A stretch of DNA of 64,000 nt from Balanoglossus misakiensis (Eukaryota > Hemichordata): positions 9,176,001-9,240,000 of the forward strand of contig CM082576.2 of the NCBI GenBank assembly GCA_040954595.2, in the 5' to 3' direction. Under the pieces are notes generated by a model. It was not told where the DNA came from and did no database searches. It was given only the letters and a program-made list of their open reading frames with translations. How positions within the stretch are numbered: position 1 is the stretch's first letter; each line of letters opens with the position of its first letter. Below are positions 41,044 to 54,905 of this stretch, in pieces. A program made the position numbers and the translations under genes.

Positions 41044-41561
41044 TTTGTATTTGTACGAAACCAGCATTTGTTTGTCTCTGGCATACTTTTTCCAGTATTA
41101 ACGTCCATAAGCAACACTTTAGATGTTGTGATTTGCTCCTGTGCAAGTAAAATGTAAAGACTTGCAAACCATGGCATGCAGACTTTGTTCTGGGTGATCT
41201 GATCTCCTGGAGGACCGGCTACCCTAGATTTTGAGGGTTTTAAAAAAAAGTTTTGGCACGGTTTCAAGGATTTCACCATGACATGTCTGAAATTTTCCCG
41301 CCGTCAATAGTGTGTCTGCATTTAGTGTGGACCCCGTGTTGGCATTTTGCCCCCAAGGGGATTGAAAATTCTCAAGGTGTGTAATCCAAATCTGGAGAGA
41401 GGTGGACTTGTGATGGTTGATTAGCAGTGTGACTCTTAGAAGTGTAGAGGGAGCTATTAGCGACAAGGGGAACACTCAGTTCTTTGGGGTCTTTTATTAT
41501 CAATTAGCTGCAGTCATGTTTTTGAAATGACGACTTTTGTAAAAAAAAAAAAAAAGAAAAA
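41044..41561. other. Spacer between CFAP61 and the satellite
   Basis: No gene seen. It ends in an A-rich stretch immediately before the first recognisable satellite monomer. Confidence 0.5.
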
Positions 41562-44500
41562 CATCCGACTTTGCAAACTTTGGTCATTTTGTCATTTGTG
41601 TACATTTTTCATGGGTTATAGCACATGAAAATTGTCGAAATATGACAATTTCCCGACTTTGCGAACCTTGGTGATTTTGTCATTTTGGGACATTTTTCAT
41701 GGGTTATAGCTCATGAAAATTGTCAAAAAATGACAATTTTTCGACTTTCCGAAACATCAAAATTTCTTCATTTTTTCACAAAAATCATGAGTTATAGCTC
41801 ATGAAAATCATCCAAAAATGACAATTTTTCGACTTTCCGAAACATCAAAATTTCTTCATTTTTTCACAAAAATCATGGGTTATAGCTCATGAAAATCATC
41901 CAAAAATGACAATTTTTCGACTTTCCGAAACATCAAAATTTCTTCATTTTTTCACAAAAATCATGGGTTATAGCTCATGAAAATCATCCAAAAATGACAA
42001 TTTTTCGACTTTCCGAAACATCAAAATTTCTTCATTTTTTCACAAAAATCATGGGTTATAGCTCATGAAAATCATCCAAAAATGACAATTTTTCGACTTT
42101 CCGAAACATCAAAATTTCTTCATTTTTTCACAAAAATCATGGGTTATAGCTCATGAAAATCATCAAAAAATGACAATTTTTCGACTTTCCGAAACATCAA
42201 AATTTCTTCATTTTTTTTCACAAAAATCATGGGTTATAGCTCATGAAAATCATCCAAAAAAGACAATTTTTCGACTTTCCGAAACATCAAAATTTCTTCA
42301 TTTTTTCACAAAAATCATGGGTTATAGCTCATGAAAATCATCCAAAAATGACAATTTTTCGACTTACCGAAACATCAAAATTTCTTCATTTTTTCACAAA
42401 AACCATGGGTTATAGCTCATGAAAATCATCCAAAAATGACAATTTTTCGACTTTCCGAAACATCAAAATTTCTTCATTTTTTCACAAAAACCATGGGTTA
42501 TAGCTCATGAAAGTCATCCAAAAATGACAATTTTTCGACTTTCCGAAACATCAAAATTTCTTCATTTTTTCACAAAAATCAGGGGTTATAGCTCATGAAA
42601 ATCATCCAAAAATGACAATTTTTCGACTTTCCGAAACATCAAAATTTCTTCATTTTTTCACAAAAATCATGGGTTATAGCTCATGAAAATCATCCAAAAA
42701 TGACAATTTTTCGACTTTCCGAAACATCAAAATTTCTTCATTTTTTCACAATAATCATGGGTTATAGCTCATGAAATCATCCAAAAATGACAATTTTTCG
42801 ACTTTCCGAAACATCAAAATTTCTTCATTTTTTCACAAAAATCATGGGTTATAGCTCATGAAAATCATCCAAAAATGACAATTTTTCGACTTTCCGAAAC
42901 ATCAAAATTTCTTCATTTTTTCACAAAAATCATGGGTTATAGCTCATGAAAATCATCCAAAAATGACAATTTTTCGACTTTCCGAAACATCAAAATTTCT
43001 TCATTTTTTCACAAAAATCATGGGTTATAGCTCATGAAAATCATCCAAAAATGACAATTTTTCGACTTTCCGAAACATCAAAATTTCTTCATTTTTTCAC
43101 AATAATCATGGGTTATAGCTCATGAAATCATCCAAAAATGACAATTTTTCGACTTTCCGAAACATCAAAATTTCTTCATTTTTTCACAAAAATCATGGGT
43201 TATAGCTCATGAAAATCATCCAAAAATGACAATTTTTCGACTTTCCGAAACATCAAAATTTCTTCATTTTTTCACAAAAATCATGGGTTATAGCTCATGA
43301 AAATCATCCAAAAATGACAATTTTTCGACTTTCCGAAACATCAAAATTTCTTCATTTTTTCACAAAAATCATGGGTTATAGCTCATGAAAATCATCCAAA
43401 AATGACAATTTTTCGACTTTCCGAAACATCAAAAATTCTTCATTTTTTCACAAAAATCATGGGTTATAGCTCATGAAAATCATCAAAAAATGACAATTTT
43501 TCGACTTTCCGAAACATCAAAATTTCTTCATTTTTTTTCACAAAAATCATGGGTTATAGCTCATGAAAATCATCCAAAAAAGAAAATTTTTCGACTTTCC
43601 GAAACATCAAAATTTCTTCATTTTTTCACAAAAATCATGGGTTATAGCTCATGAAAATCATCCAAAAATGACAATTTTTCGACTTACCGAAACATCAAAA
43701 TTTCTTCATTTTTTCACAAAAACCATGGGTTATAGCTCATGAAAATCATCCAAAAATGACAATTTTTCGACTTTCCGAAACATCAAAATTTCTTCATTTT
43801 TTCACAAAAATCATGGGTTATAGCTCATGAAAATCATCCAAAAATGACAATTTTTCGACTTTCCGAAACATCAAAATTTCTTCATTTTTTCACAATAATC
43901 ATGGGTTATAGCTCATGAAATCATCCAAAAATGACAATTTTTCGACTTTCCGAAACATCAAAATTTCTTCATTTTTTCACAAAAATCATGGGTTATAGCT
44001 CATGAAAATCATCCAAAAATGACAATTTTTCGACTTTCCGAAACATCAAAATTTCTTCATTTTTTCACAAAAATCATGGGTTATAGCTCATGAAAATCAT
44101 CCAAAAATGACAATTTTTCGACTTTCCGAAACATCAAAATTACTTCATTTTTTCACAAAAATCATGGGTTATAGCTCATGAAAATCATCCAAAAATGACA
44201 ATTTTTCGACTTTCCGAAACATCAAAATTTCTTCATTTTTTCACAATAATCATGGGTTATAGCTCATGAAATCATCCAAAAATGACAATTTTTCGACTTT
44301 CCGAAACATCAAAATTTCTTCATTTTTTCACAAAAATCATGGGTTATAGCTCATGAAAATCATCCAAAAATGACAATTTTTCGACTTTCCGAAACATCAA
44401 AATTTCTTCATTTTTTCACAAAAATCATGGGTTATAGCTCATGAAAATCATCCAAAAATGACAATTTTTCGACTTTCCGAAACATCAAAATTTCTTCATT

Positions 44501-47500
44501 TTTTCACAAAAATCATGGGTTATAGCTCATGAAAATCATCCAAAAATGACAATTTTTCGACTTTCCGAAACATCAAAATTTCTTCATTTTTTCACAAAAT
44601 CATGGGTTATAGCTCATGAAAATCATCCAAAAATGACAATTTTTCGACTTTCCGAAACATCAAAATTTCTACATTTTTTCACAAAAATCATGGGTTATAG
44701 CTCATGAAAATCATCCAAAAATGACAATTTTTCGACTTTCCGAAACATCAAAATTTCTTCATTTTTTCACAAAAATCATGGGTTATAGCTCATGAAAATC
44801 ATCCAAAAATGACAATTTTTCGACTTTCCGAAACATCAAAATTTCTTCATTTTTTCACAAAAATCATGGGTTATAGCTCATGAAAATCATCCAAAAATGA
44901 CAATTTTTCGACTTTCCGAAACATCAAAAATTCTTCATTTTTTCACAAAAATCATGGGTTATAGCTCATGAAAATCATCAAAAAATGACAATTTTTCGAC
45001 TTTCCGAAACATCAAAATTTCTTCATTTTTTTTCACAAAAATCATGGGTTATAGCTCATGAAAATCATCCAAAAAAGACAATTTTTCGACTTTCCGAAAC
45101 ATCAAAATTTCTTCATTTTTTCACAAAAATCATGGGTTATAGCTCATGAAAATCATCCAAAAATGACAATTTTTCGACTTACCGAAACATCAAAATTTCT
45201 TCATTTTTTCACAAAAACCATGGGTTATAGCTCATGAAAATCATCCAAAAATGACAATTTTTCGACTTTCCGAAACATCAAAATTTCTTCATTTTTTCAC
45301 AAAAACCATGGGTTATAGCTCATGAAAGTCATCCAAAAATGACAATTTTTCGACTTTCCGAAACATCAAAATTTCTTCATTTTTTCACAATAATCATGGG
45401 TTATAGCTCATGAAATCATCCAAAAATGACAATTTTTCGACTTTCCGAAACATCAAAATTTCTTCATTTTTTCACAAAAATCATGGGTTATAGCTCATGA
45501 AAATCATCCAAAAATGACAATTTTTCGACTTTCCGAAACATCAAAATTTCTTCATTTTTTCACAAAAATCATGGGTTATAGCTCATGAAAATCATCCAAA
45601 AATGACAATTTTTCGACTTTCCGAAACATCAAAATTTCTTCATTTTTTCACAAAAATCATGGGTTATAGCTCATGAAAATCATCCAAAAATGACAATTTT
45701 TCGACTTTCCGAAACATCAAAATTTCTTCATTTTTTCACAAAATCATGGGTTATAGCTCATGAAAATCATCCAAAAATGACAATTTTTCGACTTTCCGAA
45801 ACATCAAAATTTCTACATTTTTTCACAAAAATCATGGGTTATAGCTCATGAAAATCATCCAAAATTGACAATTTTTCGACTTTCCGAAACATCAAAATTT
45901 CTTCATTTTTTCACAAAAATCATGGGTTATAGCTCATGAAAATCATCCAAAAATGACAATTTTTCGACTTTCCGAAACATCAAAATTTCTTCATTTTTTC
46001 ACAAAAATCATGGGTTATAGCTCATGAAAATCATCCAAAAATGACAATTTTTCGATTTTCCGAAACATCAAAATTTCTTCATTTTTTCACAATAATCATG
46101 GGTTATAGCTCATGAAATCATCCAAAAATGACAATTTTTCGACTTTCCGAAACATCAAAATTTCTTCATTTTTTCACAAAAATCATGGGTTATAGCTCAT
46201 GAAAATCATCCAAAAATGACAATTTTTCGACTTTCCGAAACATCAAAATTTCTTCATTTTTTCACAAAAATCATGGGTTATAGCTCATGAAAATCATCCA
46301 AAAATGACAATTTTTCGACTTTCCGAAACATCAAAATTTCTTCATTTTTTCACAAAAATCATGGGTTATAGCTCATGAAAATCATCCAAAAATGACAATT
46401 TTTCGACTTTCCGAAACATCAAAATTTCTTCATTTTTTCACAAAAATCATGGGTTATAGCTTATGAAAATCATCCAAAAATGACAATTTTTCGACTTTCC
46501 GAAACATCAAAATTTCTTCATTTTTTCACAAAAATCATGGGTTATAGCTCATGAAAATCATCCAAAAATGAAAATTTTTCGACTTTCCGAAACATCAAAA
46601 TTTCTTCATTTTTTCACAAAAATCATGGGTTATAGCTCATGAAAATCATCCAAAAATGACAATTTTTCGACTTTCCGAAACATCAAAATTTCTTCATTTT
46701 TTCACAATAATCATGGGTTATAGCTCATGAAATCATCCAAAAATGACAATTTTTCGACTTTCCGAAACATCAAAATTTCTTCATTTTTTCACAAAAATCA
46801 TGGGTTATAGCTCATGAAAATCATCCAAAAATGACAATTTTTCGACTTTCCGAAACATCAAAATTTCTTCATTTTTTCACAAAAATCATGGGTTATAGCT
46901 CATGAAAATCATCCAAAAATGACAATTTTTCGACTTTCCGAAACATCAAAATTTCTTCATTTTTTCACAAAAATCATGGGTTATAGCTCATGAAAATCAT
47001 CCAAAAATGACAATTTTTCGACTTTCCGAAACATCAAATTTCTTCATTTTTTCACAAAAATCATGGGTTATAGCTCATGAAAATCATCCAAAAATGACAA
47101 TTTTTCGACTTTCCGAAACATCAAAATTTCTTCATTTTTTCACAAAAATCATGGGTTATAGCTCATGAAAATCATCCAAAAATGACAATTTTTCGACTTT
47201 CCGAAACATCAAAATTTCTTCATTTTTTCACAAAAATCATGGGTTATAGCTCATGAAAATCATCCAAAAATGACACTTTTTCGACTTTCCGAAACATCAA
47301 AATTTCTTCATTTTTTCACAAAAATCATGGGTTATAGCTCATGAAAATCATCCAAAAATGACAATTTTTCGACTTTCCGAAACATCAAAATTTCTTCATT
47401 TTTTCACAAAAATCATGGGTTATAGCTCATGAAAATCATCCAAAAATGACAATTTTTCGACTTTCCGAAACATCAAAATTTCTTCATTTTTTCACAAAAA

Positions 47501-50500
47501 TCATGGGTTATAGCTCATGAAAATCATCCAAAAATGACAATTTTTCGACTTTCCGAAACATCAAAATTTCTTCATTTTTTCACAAAAATCATGGGTTATA
47601 GCTCATGAAAATCATCCAAAAATGACAATTTTTCGACTTTCCGAAACATCAAAATTTCTTCATTTTTTCACAACAATCATGGGTTATAGCTCATGAAAAT
47701 CATCCAAAAATGACAATTTTTCGACTTTCCGAAACATCAAAATTTCTTCATTTTTTCACAAAAATCATGGGTTATAGCTCATGAAAATCATCCAAAAATG
47801 ACAATTTTTCGACTTTCCGAAACATCAAAATTTCTTCATTTTTTCACAAAAATCATGGGTTATAGCTCATGAAAATCATCCAAAAATGACAATTTTTCGA
47901 CTTTCCGAAACATCAAAATTTCTTCATTTTTTCACAAAAATCATGGGTTATAGCTCATGAAAATCATCCAAAAATGACAATTTTTCGACTTTCCGAAACA
48001 TCAAAATTTCTTCATTTTTTCACAAAAATCATGGGTTATAGCTCATGAAAGGCATACAAAAATGACAATTTTTCAACTTTTCGAAATCTCGAAATTTTGT
48101 CGATTTTTGAAAAAAATCATGTGTTATAGCTCATTAAAATCATCCAAAGATGACAATTTTTCGACTTTCCGAAACATCAAAATTTCTTCATTTTTTCACA
48201 AAAATCATGGGTTATAGCTCATGAAAATCATCCAGAAATGACAATTTTTCGACTTACCGAAACATCAAAATTTCTTCATTTTTTCACAAAAACCATGGGT
48301 TATAGCTCATGAAAATCATCCAAAAATGACTATTTTTCGACTTTCCGAAACATCAAAATTTCTTCATTTTTTCACAAAAATCATGGGTTATAGCTCATGA
48401 AAATCATCCAAAAATGACAATTTTTCGACTTTCCGAAACATCAAAATTTCTTCATTTTTTCACAAAAATCATGGGTTATAGCTCATGAAAATCATCCAAA
48501 AATGACAATTTTTCGACTTTCCGAAACATCAAAATTTCTTCATTTTTTCACAAAAATCATGGGTTATAGCTCATGAAAATCATCCAAAAATGACAATTTT
48601 TCGATTTTCCGAAACATCAAAATTTCTTCATTTTTTCACAAAAATCATGGGTTATAGCACATGAAAATTGTCAAAATATGACAATTTCCCGACTTTGCGA
48701 ACCTTGGTGATTTTGTCATTTTGGGACATTTTTCATGGGTTATATAGCTCATGAAAATCATCAAAAAATGACAATTTTTCGACTTTTCGAAATCTCGAAA
48801 TTTCGTCGATTTTTGGAAAAAATCATGGGTTATAGCTCATGAAAATCATCAAAAAATGACAATTTTTCGACTTTCCGAAACATCAAAATTTCTTCATTTT
48901 ATCACAATAATCATGGGTTATAGCTCATGAAATCATCCAAAAATGACAATTTTTCGACTTTCCGAAACATTAAAATTTCTTCATTTTTTCACAAAAATCA
49001 TGGGTTATAGCTCATGAAAATCATCCAAAAATGACAATTTTTCGACTTTCCGAAACATCAAAATTTCTTCATTTTTTCACAAAAATCATGGGTTATAGCT
49101 CATGAAAATCATCCAAAAATGACAATTTTTCGACTTTCCGAAACATCAAAATTTCTTCATTTTTTCACAAAAATCATGGGTTATAGCTCATGAAAATCAT
49201 CCAAAAATGACAATTTTTCGACTTTCCGAAACATCAAAATTTCTTCATTTTTTCACAAAAATCATGGGTTATAGCTCATGAAAATCATCCAAAAATGACA
49301 ATTTTTCGACTTTTCGAAACATCAAAATTTCTTCATTTTTTCACAAAAATCATGGGTTATAGCTCATGAAAATCATCCAAAACTGACAATTTTTCGACTT
49401 TCTGAAACATCAAAATTTCTTCATTTTTTCACAAAAATCATGGGTTATAGCTCATGAAAATCATCAAAAAATGACAATTTTTCAACTTTTCGAAATCTCG
49501 AAATTTTGTCGATTTTTGAAAAAAATCATGTTATACCTCATGAAAATCATCCAAAAATGACAATTTTTCGACTTTCCGAAACATCAAAATTTCTTCATTT
49601 TTTCACAAAAATCATGGGTTATAGCTCATGAAAATCATCCAAAAATGACAATTTTTCGACTTTCCGAAACATCAAAATTTCTTCATTTTTTCACAAAAAT
49701 CATGGGTTATAGCTCATGAAAATCATCCAAAAATGACAATTTTTCGACTTTTCGAAACATCAAAATTTCTTCATTTTTTCACAAAAATCATGGGTTATAG
49801 CTCATGAAAATCATCCAAAACTGACAATTTTTCGACTTTCTGAAACATCAAAATTTCTTCATTTTTTCACAAAAATCATGGGTTATAGCTCATGAAAATC
49901 ATCAAAAAATGACAATTTTTCAACTTTTCGAAATCTCGAAATTTTGTCGATTTTTGAAAAAAATCATGTTATAGCTCATGAAAATCATCCAAAAATGACA
50001 ATTTTTCGACTTTCCGAAACATCAAAATTTCTTCATTTTTTCACAAAAATCATGGGTTATAGCTCATGAAAATCATCCAAAAATGACAATTTTTCGACTT
50101 TCCGAAACATCAAAATTTCTTCATTTTTTCACAAAAATCATGGGTTATAGCTCATGAAAATCATCCAAAAATGACAATTTTTCGACTTTCCGAAACATCA
50201 AAATTTCTTCATTTTTTCACAAAAATCATGGGTTATAGCTCATGAAAATCATCAAAAAATGACAATTTTTCGACTTTTCGAAATCTCGAAATTTCGTCGA
50301 TTTTGGAAAAAAATCATGGGTTATAGCTCATGAAAATCATCCAAAAATGACAATTTTTCGACTTTCCGAAACATCAAAATTTCTTCATTTTTTCACAATA
50401 ATCATGGGTTATAGCTCATGAAATCATCCAAAAATGACAATTTTTCGACTTTTCGAAATCTCGTAATTTCGTCGATTTTGGAAAAAACTCATGGGTTATA

Positions 50501-53500
50501 GCTCATGAAAATCATCCAAAAATGACAATTTTTCGACTTTCCGAAACATCAAAATTTCTTCATTTTTTCACAAAAATCATGGGTTATAGCTCATGAAAAT
50601 CATCCAAAAAGGACAATTTTTCGACTTTTCGAAACATCAAAATTTCTTCATTTTTTCACAAAAATCATGGGTTATAGCTCATGAAAATCATCCAAAAATG
50701 ACAATTTTTTGACTTTCCGAAACATCAAAATTTCTTCATTTTTTCACAAAAATCATGGGTTATAGCTCATGAAAATCATCCAAAAATGACAATTTTTCGA
50801 CTTTCCGAAACATCAAAATTTCTTCATTTTTTCACAAAAATCATGGGTTATAGTTCATGAAAATCATCCAAAAATGACAATTTTTCGACTTTTCGAAATC
50901 TCGAAATTTCGTCGATTTTGGAAAAAACTCATGGGTTATAGCTCATGAAAATCATCCAAAAATGACAATTTTTCGACTTTCCGAAACATCAAAATTTCTT
51001 CATTTTTTCACAAAAATCATGGGTTATAGCTCATGAAAATCATCCAAAAATGACAATTTTTCGACTTTCCGAAACATCAAAATTTCTTCATTTTTTCACA
51101 AAAATCATGGGTTATAGCTCATGAAAATCATCAAAAAATGACAATTTTTCGACTTTTCGAAATCTCGAAATTTCGTCGATTTTGGAAAAAAATCATGGGT
51201 TATAGCTCATGAAAATCATCCAAAAATGACAATTTTTCGACTTTCCGAAACATCAAAATTTCTTCATTTTTTCACAATAATCATGGGTTATAGCTCATGA
51301 AATCATCCAAAAATGACAATTTTTCGACTTTCCGAAACATCAAAATTTCTTCATTTTTTCACAAAAATCATGGGTTATAGCTCATGAAAATCATCCAAAA
51401 ATGACAATTTTTCGACTTTTCGAAATCTCGTAATTTCGTCGATTTTGGAAAAAACTCATGGGTTATAGCTCATGAAAATCATCCAAAAATGACAATTTTT
51501 CGACTTTCCGAAACATCAAAATTTCTTCATTTTTTCACAAAAATCATGGGTTATATAGCTCATGAAAATCATCCAAAAATGACAATTTTTCGACTTTCCG
51601 AAACATCAAAATTTCTTCATTTTTTCACAAAAATCATGGGTTATAGCTCATGAAAATCATCCAAAAATGACAATTTTTCGACTTTCCGAAACATCAAAAT
51701 TTCTTCATTTTTTCACAAAAATCATGGGTTATAGCTCATGAAAATCATCCAAAAATGACAATTTTTCGACTTTCCGAAACATCAAAATTTCTTCATTTTT
51801 TCACAAAAATCATGGGTTATAGCTCATGAAAATCATCCAAAAATGACAATTTTTCGACTTTTCGAAATCTCGTAATTTCGTCGATTTTGGAAAAAACTCA
51901 TGGGTTATAGCTCATGAAAATCATCCAAAAATGACAATTTTTCGACTTTCCGAAACATCAAAATTTCTTCATTTTTTCACAAAAATCATGGGTTATATAG
52001 CTCATGAAAATCATCCAAAAATGACAATTTTTCGACTTTCCGAAACATCAAAATTTCTTCATTTTTTCACAAAAATCATGGGTTATAGCTCATGAAAATC
52101 ATCCAAAAATGACAATTTTTCGACTTTCCGAAACATCAAAATTTCTTCATTTTTTCACAAAAATCATGGGTTATAGCTCATGAAAATCATCCAAAAATGA
52201 CAATTTTTCGACTTTCCGAAACATCAAAATTTCTTCATTTTTTCACAAAAATCATGGGTTATAGCTCATGAAAATCATCCAAAAATGACAATTTTTCGAC
52301 TTTCCGAAACATCAAAATTTCTTCATTTTTTCACAATAATCATGGGTTATAGCTCATGAAATCATCCAAAAATGACAATTTTTCGACTTTCCGAAACATC
52401 AAAATTTCTTCATTTTTTCACAAAAATCATGGGTTATAGCTCATGAAAATCATCCAAAAATGACAATTTTTCGACTTTTCGAAATCTCGTAATTTCGTCG
52501 ATTTTGGAAAAAACTCATGGGTTATAGCTCATGAAAATCATCCAAAAATGACAATTTTTCGACTTTCCGAAACATCAAAATTTCTTCATTTTTTCACAAA
52601 AATCATGGGTTATATAGCTCATGAAAATCATCCAAAAATGACAATTTTTCGACTTTCCGAAACATCAAAATTTCTTCATTTTTTCACAAAAATCATGGGT
52701 TATAGCTCATGAAAATCATCCAAAAATGACAATTTTTCGACTTTCCGAAACATCAAAATTTCTTCATTTTTTCACAAAAATCATGGGTTATAGCTCATGA
52801 AAATCATCCAAAAATGACAATTTTTCGACTTTCCGAAACATCAAAATTTCTTCATTTTTTCACAAAAATCATGGGTTATAGCTCATGAAAATCATCCAAA
52901 AATGACAATTTTTCGACTTTTCGAAATCTCGTAATTTCGTCGATTTTGGAAAAAACTCATGGGTTATAGCTCATGAAAATCATCCAAAAATGACAATTTT
53001 TCGACTTTCCGAAACATCAAAATTTCTTCATTTTTTCACAAAAATCATGGGTTATATAGCTCATGAAAATCATCCAAAAATGACAATTTTTCGACTTTCC
53101 GAAACATCAAAATTTCTTCATTTTTTCACAAAAATCATGGGTTATAGCTCATGAAAATCATCCAAAAATGACAATTTTTCGACTTTCCGAAACATCAAAA
53201 TTTCTTCATTTTTTCACAAAAATCATGGGTTATAGCTCATGAAAATCATCCAAAAATGACAATTTTTCGACTTTCCGAAACATCAAAATTTCTTCATTTT
53301 TTCACAAAAATCATGGGTTATAGCTCATGAAAATCATCCAAAAATGACAATTTTTCGACTTTCCGAAACATCAAAATTTCTTCATTTTTTCACAAAAATC
53401 ATGGGTTATAGCTCATGAAAATCATCCAAAAATGACAATTTTTCGACTTTCCGAAACATCAAAATTTCTTCATTTTTTCACAAAAATCATGGGTTATAGC

Positions 53501-54905
53501 TCATGAAAATCATCCAAAAATGACAATTTTTCGACTTTCCGAAACATCAAAATTTCTTCATTTTTTCACAAAAATCATGGGTTATAGCTCATGAAAATCA
53601 TCCAAAAATGACAATTTTTCGACTTTCCGAAACATCAAAATTTCTTCATTTTTTCACAAAAATCATGGGTTATAGCTCATGAAAATCATCCAAAAATGAC
53701 AATTTTTCGACTTTCCGAAACATCAAAATTTCTTCATTTTTTCACAAAAATCATGGGTTATAGCTCATGAAAATCATCCAAAAATGACAATTTTTCGACT
53801 TTCCGAAACATCAAAATTTCTTCATTTTTTCACAAAAATCATGGGTTATAGCTCATGAAAATCATCCAAAAATGACAATTTTTCGACTTTCCGAAACATC
53901 AAAATTTCTTCATTTTTTCACAAAAATCATGGGTTATAGCTCATGAAAATCATCCAAAAATGACAATTTTTCGACTTTTCGAAATCTCGAAATTTCGTCG
54001 ATTTTGGAAAAAACTCATGGGTTATAGCTCATGAAAATCATCCAAAAATGACAATTTTTCGACTTTCCGAAACATCAAAATTTCTTCATTTTTTCACAAT
54101 AATCATGGGTTATAGCTCATGAAATCATCCAAAAATGACAATTTTTCGACTTTCCGAAACATCAAAATTTCTTCATTTTTTCACAAAAATCATGGGTTAT
54201 AGCTCATGAAAATCATACAAAAATGACAATTTTTCAACTTTTCGAAATCTCGAAATTTTGTCGATTTTTGAAAAAAATCATGTGTTATAGCTCATGAAAA
54301 TCATCAAAAAATGACAATTTTTCGACTTTTCGAACTCTCGAAATTCAACGTCGATTTTTGAAATAAATCATGGGTTATAGCTAATGAAAATCATCAAAAA
54401 TGACAATTTATCGACTTTTCTAAATCTCGAAATTTCGTCGATTTTTGAAAAAAATCATGGGTTATAGCTTATGAAAATCATCAAAAAATGACAATGTTTC
54501 GACTTTGCGAAATTTGGTGATTTTGTCATTTTGAGATGTTTTTCATGGGTTATAGCTCATGAAAATTGACAAAAAATGACAAATTTCCGACCTTGCGAAA
54601 TTTGGTGATTTTGTCAATTTGTGAAGTTTTTCATGGGTTATAGCTCATGAGAATTGCCAAAAAATGACAAATTTCCGACCTTGCGAAATTTGGTGAGTTT
54701 GTCATTTTGAGACGTTTTTCATGGGTTTATAGCTCATGAGAATTGCCAAAAAATTACAAATTTCCGACCTTGCGAAATTTGGTGATTTTGTCATTTTGAG
54801 ACGTTTTTCATGGGTTACTAGTATATAGCTCATGTAAATTGTCAAAAAATGACAAATTTCCTACCTTGCGAAATTTGGTGATTTTGTCATTTTGAGACGT
54901 TTTTA
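41562..54905. repeat. 88-bp satellite array, about 150 monomers
   Basis: Head-to-tail 88-bp units, each containing CATGGGTTATAGCTCATGA and TGACAATTTTTCGAC. Three monomer classes are visible. Class A (core) continues TTTCCGAAACATCAAAATTT. Class C continues TTTTCGAAATCTCGAAATTT and is interspersed mainly after 48 kb. Class B continues TTTGCGAACCTTGGTGATTT and lies at both edges (about 41.56-41.74 kb and 54.5-54.9 kb), with one copy near 48.7 kb. Core units are almost identical apart from recurring marker variants, such as a one-base loss in ATGAAATCATCC and a TATATAG insertion. No open frame of 60 codons exists in the array; 88 is not a multiple of three and stops occur in each unit. Confidence 0.98.

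Noticed and set aside
41562-54905. Considered a CRISPR-like array or a coding repeat
   Set aside because: Units are fully repeated with no unique spacers, the context is animal DNA, and there are stop codons in every unit. It is an ordinary satellite in form.
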